Origin: an uncultured Lachnospiraceae bacterium
GTDB lineage: Bacteria > Bacillota > Clostridia > Lachnospirales > Lachnospiraceae
Direction of reading: 5' to 3'
DNA: 64,000 nucleotides
NCBI GenBank assembly: GCA_910586715.1
Contig: CAJUJG010000005.1
Coordinates: forward strand, 71,346 to 135,345
Part shown: one piece after another, positions 58,130-64,000 of the stretch
Layout of the letters: the number at the start of each line of letters is the position of its first letter
Numbering within the stretch: the first letter of the stretch is position 1
The notes under the pieces: generated by a model
Databases searched by the model: none
Seen by the model: only the letters and a program-made list of their open reading frames with translations
Told to the model about the DNA's origin: nothing
Translations under genes and position numbers: made by a program

Positions 58130-60231
58130 CTCCTATTCAACTCCTGCTCTTTATTTACTACCAATGCATAATTTCCTATATCCACCACCAGCTCACATTT
58201 TTCCGCCACGCGCGCATCTTGCGTCAGATACCGGTTGTTTATTATATAAAACGCGTCCTCGTCAAACGACAGATCATACATATGCTTCAATGTAATTTCA
58301 TTTTCCGGCAGCATAAACTGAATAACTGACGCCTGCTTATAGGACAGATAATCCGGCGCGAAATAAACCGGAAAGTCCGTGCCCAAAATTTCAATCCACA
58401 TTGCAACCACGGGCATTGCTCCGCTTTGCTTTTGATTTCTTACCACAACATAATTATCTACAATGGTATTTGCCAAATGCACCCATGCAAAAATCGGTAT
58501 CAGAAGCGCCAACACACACCTTGCCGCCGCCACCTTATGCGATTGAATCACACTGCTGCCCGCCTTAAACACGATAAAAAACGCAGCCGCAAGCTTTAGC
58601 ACATATTGTGAAAGTATTTTCATTTTTCCATATGGCACTTCATAATTCCATATCACACGTCCAAACATCACGCAATGTGCCAGTTCAAATTCTGTCCGTT
58701 TCAATGAATCCATCGCATACTGGCAGAACCATGCAGCCGCAAGATACATAACCAAACTTACCAAAGCCGTTATCATCCAGCGCTTTTCCTTAATTAATAT
58801 ATTCAAACTGTAAAGCAGAAGAATACCGATTACAAACTCATGGTATCTGCCGTTTACAAGGTCATCATTCTTGAAAAACCCTTCTTTGTAAATGGCACAA
58901 ACCATAAAGGTCCCAAACCATGCGAGAAATACCCCCGTATACCATATTCTGTCATTGAAGTTTTCCGATACGCAGGCGCTCCCCGCATATTCCCTGCGCC
59001 GCACAGCTGCTGCAAATCGTTTCACACTGTCCGCAAGCATCAGAAAAAAGTTCACAAACAAGTCTCTCATTCCCCAGCAAATCACAAGCCCTGTCGATGC
59101 CGCCAAATAAAACCATTTACCAACCATGCTTGTCCCGAGCCTTACCAGACCCTCCTTGGAAAAAATCCCTTTAATTTTCCCCCATTGACCGGCAAAATCA
59201 TTCATGGCAATTTTATCGGGAACGGCAGACTGCGCCGCACTCAGTTCCTCCCAACGCATTACAAGATACACTCCCGCAATTGCCAGTCCGACCGCAATAA
59301 TACAAATTACCAGTCTGATTTTTCCTTTATCCAAAAGATATAAAAGAATAAATAACACCAGTCCTGCTACCAAAAACAATGCTGACTTTTTCGTAAGAAC
59401 ATACTGCAGACTGTCTGCCAGTCCGCCCGGCTCATTTCCCATATAACACACATTCTGCAATGTTCCTTTTACCATGGAATGCAAAAGGCTGCACCCGTAC
59501 AGTGCAATTCCAAAAGCAACAGTCTGCTTTAGCGTATTTTTCCGCACCAGCCTAAGATAAAGCACCACCACAACCGAGGTGACAAGAATTGCCAAAGAAC
59601 GTTGATGTACCGTAAAAATATAAAATGCAGCCACTGCATATCCGATATGATTTCCGATTTTCGGATCATCAATCACCCGCATCATCAAGTAAAGAAAAAT
59701 CCAAAATACCACGTTTAAAGTACACTCTGTAAACGTAATATGCGCATAAAAAAGATTGGAGCTAAATACCATTACTGCAAAGCATGCCACACTTCTCACA
59801 ATCCAATTCATGCTTTTCATATACCGCCTGCAAAGCTGTATCCCGATAAAAAAACCAACCACAAGAAACGATACATTGACAGCCTGCGCCAGCTGATACG
59901 TCTGTGCCCAGTCTAATTCACGCCACGCCGAAAACAATCTGATTGGCGCAAGCACAAGACTATAGCCATAAGAATAATAAGCAATATTGCTTGTAATAGA
60001 CGACCAGTTACTGCCTGTAAAAAAGGCGCTGTTCGACCAATATCCAAACTCATCATCCAGCAATATCGGCATCGTGCTCTCCTCTATTCTGTATGTTCCC
60101 ACAAAAAACAGAAGAACAGCCAATAAGCATTGAAACAAGACCTCCCTATGCCTTATAAGGAAGTCTTTTAACATTATGGGTGTTATTTTGCTCGGTTTTT
60201 TTAATTTCAAATGCTTCAATTTGTCATTCAT
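58099..60231 (-). CDS. Polytopic GT-C-like membrane protein of the glycan operon
   Basis: 710 residues, about 12 membrane helices with an acidic motif DDEFGYW after the first helix, as in GT-C glycosyltransferases that use lipid-linked sugars on the outer face. The C-terminal 120 residues form a soluble extracytoplasmic domain (DFPVYFAPDYLSYKQ). The start at 60231 (MNDKLKHLKLK) is chosen over a GTG at 60264; the ribosome site is weak. The fit to a named family is not certain; it could also be a modifying or polymerising membrane protein. Confidence 0.75.
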   Translation of the reverse strand: MNDKLKHLKLKKPSKITPIMLKDFLIRHREVLFQCLLAVLLFFVGTYRIEESTMPILLDDEFGYWSNSAFFTGSNWSSITSNIAYYSYGYSLVLAPIRLFSAWRELDWAQTYQLAQAVNVSFLVVGFFIGIQLCRRYMKSMNWIVRSVACFAVMVFSSNLFYAHITFTECTLNVVFWIFLYLMMRVIDDPKIGNHIGYAVAAFYIFTVHQRSLAILVTSVVVVLYLRLVRKNTLKQTVAFGIALYGCSLLHSMVKGTLQNVCYMGNEPGGLADSLQYVLTKKSALFLVAGLVLFILLYLLDKGKIRLVICIIAVGLAIAGVYLVMRWEELSAAQSAVPDKIAMNDFAGQWGKIKGIFSKEGLVRLGTSMVGKWFYLAASTGLVICWGMRDLFVNFFLMLADSVKRFAAAVRRREYAGSACVSENFNDRIWYTGVFLAWFGTFMVCAIYKEGFFKNDDLVNGRYHEFVIGILLLYSLNILIKEKRWMITALVSLVMYLAAAWFCQYAMDSLKRTEFELAHCVMFGRVIWNYEVPYGKMKILSQYVLKLAAAFFIVFKAGSSVIQSHKVAAARCVLALLIPIFAWVHLANTIVDNYVVVRNQKQSGAMPVVAMWIEILGTDFPVYFAPDYLSYKQASVIQFMLPENEITLKHMYDLSFDEDAFYIINNRYLTQDARVAEKCELVVDIGNYALVVNKEQELNRRWKVYENVIR

Positions 60232-60244
60232 CAACTTTCTCTTT

Positions 60245-61339
60245 TTACAAATTTGCCGCAGCACAGTTTAATGCCGCCTCAATCACATCATCCATATCAT
60301 AATACTGATACTGACCAAGCCGTCCGCCAAAAATAACATCCGTTTCTTTATTGGCAAGTTCCTTATATTTCTCATAAAGGCTGTTGTTCCTGTCATCGTT
60401 CATCGGGTAATACGGCTCTTCCCCGCGCACCCATTTCTGCGGATACTCCCTTGTCACAACTGTTTTGGGCTGCATGCCAAACTCAAAATGCTTATGTTCA
60501 ATAATGCGTGTATACGGTGTTTCATAATCCGTATAATTCACTACTGCATTTCCCTGATAATTTGCTTCGTCTAAAGTTTCCGTCTCAAATTTCAATCCTC
60601 TGTATTCCAACGCGCCAAGGCTGTAATCAAAATATTCGTCAATCATTCCTGTAAATACAAGTTTTTTTGCCTCTGCTTTCAGCGCTTCCCTGTTTTCAAA
60701 AAAATCCACGCCAAGCCGGACATCAACCCCGTCCAGCATCTTTTCAATCATTCCTGTATATCCGCCAATCGGAATCCCCTGATACGTATCATTAAAATAA
60801 TTGTTATCATACGTAAAACGCACAGGCAGACGCTTAATGATAAACGCCGGCAGCTCTGTCGCCTTTCTGCCCCACTGTTTTTCCGTATAGCCCTTTACAA
60901 GCTTCTCATAAATATCTTTTCCGACAAGCGAAATCGCCTGCTCCTCAAGGTTTTTCGGATTGTCAATCTTCGACGCCTTTACCTGTTCGTCAATCTTTTG
61001 CCTTGCCTCCTCAGGCGTTACCACGCCCCACATTTTATTGAACGTGTACATATTAAACGGCATACTGTAAATCTCACCGTGAAAGTTTGCAACAGGACTG
61101 TTCGTATACCGGTTAAATTCCGCAAACTGCTGCACATACTCCCAAATCTCCTTATTGCTTGTATGAAAAATATGCGCGCCATATTTATGCACCGCAATCC
61201 CTTCAACATCCTCTGTGTAAACATTTCCGCCGATATGCGTCCGCTTGTCTATCACCAAACACTTCTTTCCCTTTTTCTGTGCCTCATGTGCAAATACCGC
61301 GCCAAACAGTCCGGCTCCCACTATCAAATAATCGTACAT
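60245..61339 (-). CDS. glf: UDP-galactopyranose mutase Glf
   Basis: 364 residues, normal length. FAD enzyme that converts UDP-galactopyranose to UDP-galactofuranose. The FAD-binding GAGLFGAVFA, KYGAHIFHTSNKEIW, the active-site RFTYDNNYFNDTYQGIPIGG in two parts, and the C-terminal GGRLGQYQYYDMDDVI are all present. It shows that the surface polysaccharide made here contains galactofuranose. First gene of the minus-strand glycan operon, with its own promoter and AAGGGG ribosome site, divergent from manC. Confidence 0.96.
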   Translation of the reverse strand: MYDYLIVGAGLFGAVFAHEAQKKGKKCLVIDKRTHIGGNVYTEDVEGIAVHKYGAHIFHTSNKEIWEYVQQFAEFNRYTNSPVANFHGEIYSMPFNMYTFNKMWGVVTPEEARQKIDEQVKASKIDNPKNLEEQAISLVGKDIYEKLVKGYTEKQWGRKATELPAFIIKRLPVRFTYDNNYFNDTYQGIPIGGYTGMIEKMLDGVDVRLGVDFFENREALKAEAKKLVFTGMIDEYFDYSLGALEYRGLKFETETLDEANYQGNAVVNYTDYETPYTRIIEHKHFEFGMQPKTVVTREYPQKWVRGEEPYYPMNDDRNNSLYEKYKELANKETDVIFGGRLGQYQYYDMDDVIEAALNCAAANL

Positions 61340-61381
61340 ATGTTTCCCCTTAACTCTTGATATTTCAATCTACTGCCCTTT

Positions 61382-61410
61382 AGTATACCAAGAAAACCCA
61401 AATTTTACAA
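61382..61410 (-). promoter_or_regulatory. Promoter of the glf glycan operon
   Basis: Minus strand: TTGTAA (61405-61410), 17 bases, TATACT (61382-61387) with the extended element TTGG just before it. Divergent from the manC promoter 40 bases away. Confidence 0.65.
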
Positions 61411-61427
61411 TTAATATTTAATTTTGC

Positions 61428-61457
61428 TTGATAAGATTGTAAAGAAAGCTTTATACT
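61428..61457 (+). promoter_or_regulatory. Promoter of manC-manA
   Basis: TTGATA (61428-61433), 18 bases, TATACT (61452-61457). A leader of about 125 bases follows, with AAATTTG/CAAATTT arms near 61539-61560 and GAAAGGAG 13 bases before the manC ATG. Confidence 0.6.
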
Positions 61458-61589
61458 ATAAATACATGACTGTCAGCGTATTTTAAAGTCATTTGAAAAA
61501 AGAGGTTACTGTAAGAAATCAATTTTTCTCAGGACAAATTTGAGCTTACACCCAAATTTTCAAGTTCAGAAAGGAGCATATTTAATTAT

Positions 61590-62906
61590 ATGAATATTAT
61601 TTTGTTATCCGGCGGTTCAGGACAGCGCCTGTGGCCATTATCCAACGACATCCGCTCCAAACAGTTTATCAAGATATTTCACACGCAGGACGGCGAACTG
61701 GAGTCAATGGTACAGCGCGTCTACCGCCAGATTAAGACAGTGGACAAGGACGCAACCGTGACCATTGCCACCTCCAAATCGCAGGTTTCCTCAATTCATA
61801 ACCAATTAGGCGAACACGTGGGCATCAGTATCGAACCCTGCCGACGCGACACTTTCCCCGCAATTGCGCTTGCGGCGGCATACTTAAAAGACGTTCAGGG
61901 CGTGGGCGAAAATGAATCCGTTGTTGTCTGCCCCGTTGACCCTTATGTAGAAAACGACTATTTCAAAGCGGTTCAGGAGCTTGGAGACCGCGCAAAAACC
62001 AGTGAAGCAAACCTTGTTTTAATGGGCATCGAACCAACCTATCCCAGCGAAAAATATGGTTACATTATCCCTGAGAGCAGCGATAACGTCAGCAAGGTTT
62101 CCATGTTTAAGGAAAAGCCAACGCAGGAGACTGCGGCACAATACATTGCAAATGGCGCCCTTTGGAACGGCGGCGTATTTGCATTCCGTTTAGGCTACGT
62201 TTTACAGCGCGCCCATGAGCTGATTGATTTTACGGACTACAGCGACTTGTATGCAAAATATGAAAAAAAAAAAAAAATCAGCTTTGACTACGCTGTTGTA
62301 GAACATGAAGATTTGATTGAAGTTATGCGTTTTTCCGGCATGTGGAAGGACCTTGGCACATGGAATACGCTGACAGAGGCGATGGACAGCAACAGCGTCG
62401 GTGAAGCGTTGTTCAATGAAACATGCGAAAACGTACACGTTGTAAACGAACTTGACGTGCCCATCATCTGCATGGGGCTGAAAGATGTCGTCGTATCTGC
62501 AAGTCCGGAAGGCATCCTCGTGTCCGACAAAGAACAGTCCAGCTACATCAAACCGCTGGTCAATACACTGGAGCAGAAGGTTATGTTTGCGGACAAGTCT
62601 TGGGGAAGCTTCCGCGTATTGGATATGGAGGATGAAAGCGTCACAATCAAGGTAACACTTCATGCAGGGCATAAAATGAACTACCACAGCCACGACTACA
62701 GGGACGAGGTATGGACCGTAATCTCCGGCGAAGGGCGGACAATCGTAGATGGAATGGAGCAAAAAGTAAAGGCGGGCGACGTCGTTACAATGGCGGCAGG
62801 ATGCCGTCACACTATTATTGCGGATACAAATCTTCAGGTAATCGAAGTACAGCTTGGTAAGGAGATTAGCGTTCATGACAAACACAAATATGAACTCGAA
62901 AGCTAA
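61590..62906 (+). CDS. manC: Mannose-1-phosphate guanylyltransferase ManC
   Basis: 438 residues. It makes GDP-mannose from mannose-1-phosphate and GTP. The N-terminal nucleotidyltransferase begins LLSGGSGQRLWPLS, with FKEKPTQETA as second motif. The C-terminal cupin-like domain (about 325-435) ends in the usual HSHDYRDEVWTVISGEG region, as in the one-domain-enzyme fusion without isomerase activity. A run of 15 A (codes EKKKKI) lies at 62263-62277. It overlaps manA by 32 bases, so the pair is coupled. It supplies GDP-mannose for the surface polysaccharide. Confidence 0.94.
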   Translation: MNIILLSGGSGQRLWPLSNDIRSKQFIKIFHTQDGELESMVQRVYRQIKTVDKDATVTIATSKSQVSSIHNQLGEHVGISIEPCRRDTFPAIALAAAYLKDVQGVGENESVVVCPVDPYVENDYFKAVQELGDRAKTSEANLVLMGIEPTYPSEKYGYIIPESSDNVSKVSMFKEKPTQETAAQYIANGALWNGGVFAFRLGYVLQRAHELIDFTDYSDLYAKYEKKKKISFDYAVVEHEDLIEVMRFSGMWKDLGTWNTLTEAMDSNSVGEALFNETCENVHVVNELDVPIICMGLKDVVVSASPEGILVSDKEQSSYIKPLVNTLEQKVMFADKSWGSFRVLDMEDESVTIKVTLHAGHKMNYHSHDYRDEVWTVISGEGRTIVDGMEQKVKAGDVVTMAAGCRHTIIADTNLQVIEVQLGKEISVHDKHKYELES

Positions 62907-63882
62907 ACCGTTTTTATTAAAGCCTGCGGGTATGGACTATCTTTGGGGCGGAACACGCCTAAACGACGATTTTTCAAAGAATGTCGACTTGGTACCTTTG
63001 GCGGAAACGTGGGAGTGCTCTACACATCCCGACGGTATCAGCACTGTCGCAAGCGGCGAATTCTGCGGCAGGCTTTTGTCCGATGTGCTCAAAGAACATC
63101 CCGAATTTTTGGGAACGCATCCCGAAACGAAGGGCGAGCTGCCTATTCTAATTAAATTTATTGATGCGAAAAACGATTTATCGGTTCAAGTGCATCCCGA
63201 TGACACTTATGCATTTGAAAAAGAAAACGGGCAGAAGGGCAAAACGGAAATGTGGTATGTGCTGGACGCCTCCAAGGACGCGAAGCTGATTTACGGCTTT
63301 GTCCGCGACATTCATCCGAATGTATTGAGGAGAAGCCTGCAAAAGGGTGATGTGGAAAAATATCTGCAAAAAGTCCCTATTCATAAAGATGATGTCTTCT
63401 TTATCGAGCCGGGAACCGTACATGCCATCGGCGCAGGCACGCTTGTCGCCGAAATCCAGGAAAGCTCCAATCTTACCTACCGCATGTATGATTATAACCG
63501 CACGGACAAAAACGGAAAACCGCGCGAACTGCATATTGACAAAGCGATGGATGTCGTAAATACGAAGGGAAGCGCAGCGCCGAAACAGCAAATCCGTGTT
63601 TTAAAATATGTACCTGGAAGTGCATCCGAGCTGCTGTGCCGCTGCAAATATTTTCAGGCGGAACGTATGCTGATTAACACGGAACGCTGCCGTGAACTGG
63701 TACGTTTTCAGACAGACAGCGGCTCCTTTGAAGTGCTTTTATGTACAAACGGATGCGGCGTTTTATTTCAGGAAAACGGCGAAGCGCTGCATTTTTTCCG
63801 CGGGGACTGTATTTTTGTGCCTGCGGATTCCCAAGTAATCCGAATTCATGGAAAAGCACAATTTTTAAAGGTGCGGTGCTGA
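62875..63882 (+). CDS. manA: Mannose-6-phosphate isomerase, class I
   Basis: 335 residues. It interconverts fructose-6-phosphate and mannose-6-phosphate, feeding ManC. Zinc-site motifs of the Firmicutes type are complete: SVQVHPDDTYAF, KTEMWYVLDA and PGTVHAIGAGTLVAEIQES, followed by TYRMYDYNR. The start at 62875 (MTNTNMNS) has AAGGAG ten bases before and lies inside the end of manC. Phosphomannomutase, the enzyme between the two, is not in the window. Terminator overlaps the stop. Confidence 0.95.
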   Translation: MTNTNMNSKAKPFLLKPAGMDYLWGGTRLNDDFSKNVDLVPLAETWECSTHPDGISTVASGEFCGRLLSDVLKEHPEFLGTHPETKGELPILIKFIDAKNDLSVQVHPDDTYAFEKENGQKGKTEMWYVLDASKDAKLIYGFVRDIHPNVLRRSLQKGDVEKYLQKVPIHKDDVFFIEPGTVHAIGAGTLVAEIQESSNLTYRMYDYNRTDKNGKPRELHIDKAMDVVNTKGSAAPKQQIRVLKYVPGSASELLCRCKYFQAERMLINTERCRELVRFQTDSGSFEVLLCTNGCGVLFQENGEALHFFRGDCIFVPADSQVIRIHGKAQFLKVRC

Positions 63883-63914
63883 CAAAATTATTCTTTGTCA
63901 GCATCGCACCTTAA
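63868..63914. terminator. Long terminator hairpin after manA
   Basis: A 19-bp stem with one wobble pair: AAGGTGCGGTGCTGACAAA (63868-63886) with its complement at 63894-63912. It includes the manA stop codon. It could also stop transcripts coming from the right edge. Confidence 0.75.
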
Positions 63915-63967
63915 CTGTTCAGACCAAAGCCCGTCTTCTTCAAATCGTAAACGTCAAATCCTACGCT

Positions 63968-64000
63968 CTACCAAATTTTAAGCGCCGCTTTAGTCGCGAC
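63968..64000 (-). CDS. Possible C-terminal end of a minus-strand gene
   Basis: The last bases read on the minus strand as VATKAALKIW followed by TAG. The frame then continues open to TAA at 63914. Too short to judge; listed because manA's terminator faces it and a gene entering from the right is likely. Confidence 0.2.
   Translation of the reverse strand, partial: VATKAALKIW

Noticed and set aside
1..64000. CRISPR arrays, tRNA or rRNA genes, IS elements, prophage or plasmid functions
   Set aside because: No regularly spaced direct repeats with spacers, no tRNA-like cloverleaf, no transposase, integrase or replication protein was recognised on either strand.

Overview
The window is typical of a Clostridia chromosome, most likely a Lachnospiraceae gut anaerobe. 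This is inferred from strong AGGAGG-type ribosome sites, low-to-moderate GC, a PPi-type phosphofructokinase, LplB/LplC-like sugar permeases beside an AraC regulator, and very large secreted proteins with E/S-rich linkers and 'YTG..DY..YKNN' repeats. No rRNA, tRNA, CRISPR array, IS element or prophage was seen.

Layout. 1-10 kb: a VanW-family envelope protein; a 36-residue membrane peptide gene and a TPR-like membrane protein gene that start face to face; and a minus-strand run of a papain-like surface peptidase, TadA, a glycosyltransferase and a DnaQ-like exonuclease. 10-13 kb: a diguanylate cyclase with an orphan amino-acid-type binding lipoprotein and a membrane protein. 13-15 kb: a membrane-anchored leucine-rich-repeat protein with a zinc ribbon. 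15-32 kb: a large Ter-type stress locus. It holds a HAD phosphatase, a Ca2+ P-type ATPase, three TerD proteins, TelA, a YceG-like 'biosynthetic module' protein, a rhomboid protease, an HtrA-like protease with a YceG-like N-terminal domain, an HpcH/citrate-lyase-like enzyme, an ATP-grasp enzyme, two phosphoribosyltransferase-like proteins (StiP type and TRSP type), a fourth divergent TerD and an AIM24-family protein. 32-34 kb: folD and a PPi-type pfk. 34-39.5 kb: an ABC sugar importer without ATPase, divergent from an AraC regulator. 39.5-42 kb: an orphan AgrC-like kinase with duplicated 21-bp-spaced motifs at both ends, and a Uma2-family gene. 42-56 kb: two secreted giant proteins, one of them split by an 8-bp tandem duplication. 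56-64 kb: a surface-glycan locus (two GT2 enzymes, a GT-C-like membrane protein, Glf) divergent from manC-manA.

How they work together. The Ter genes form three transcription units that probably act as one system: membrane and cytosolic TerD/TelA proteins, a calcium pump, and a soluble enzyme set (PRTases, ATP-grasp, HpcH, HAD) that earlier comparative genomics proposed makes a nucleoside-like metabolite. The two proteases are the unusual part. The right end supplies sugar nucleotides (GDP-mannose, UDP-galactofuranose) and transferases for an envelope polysaccharide; the giant proteins beside it are probably displayed at the same surface.

The best candidates for something undescribed are the YceG-protease fusion beside a rhomboid in the Ter locus, the 8-bp duplication that breaks a ~3,744-residue surface protein, the overlapping face-to-face promoters around the 36-residue peptide gene, the repeated elements flanking the orphan kinase, and a dispersed intergenic hairpin family.
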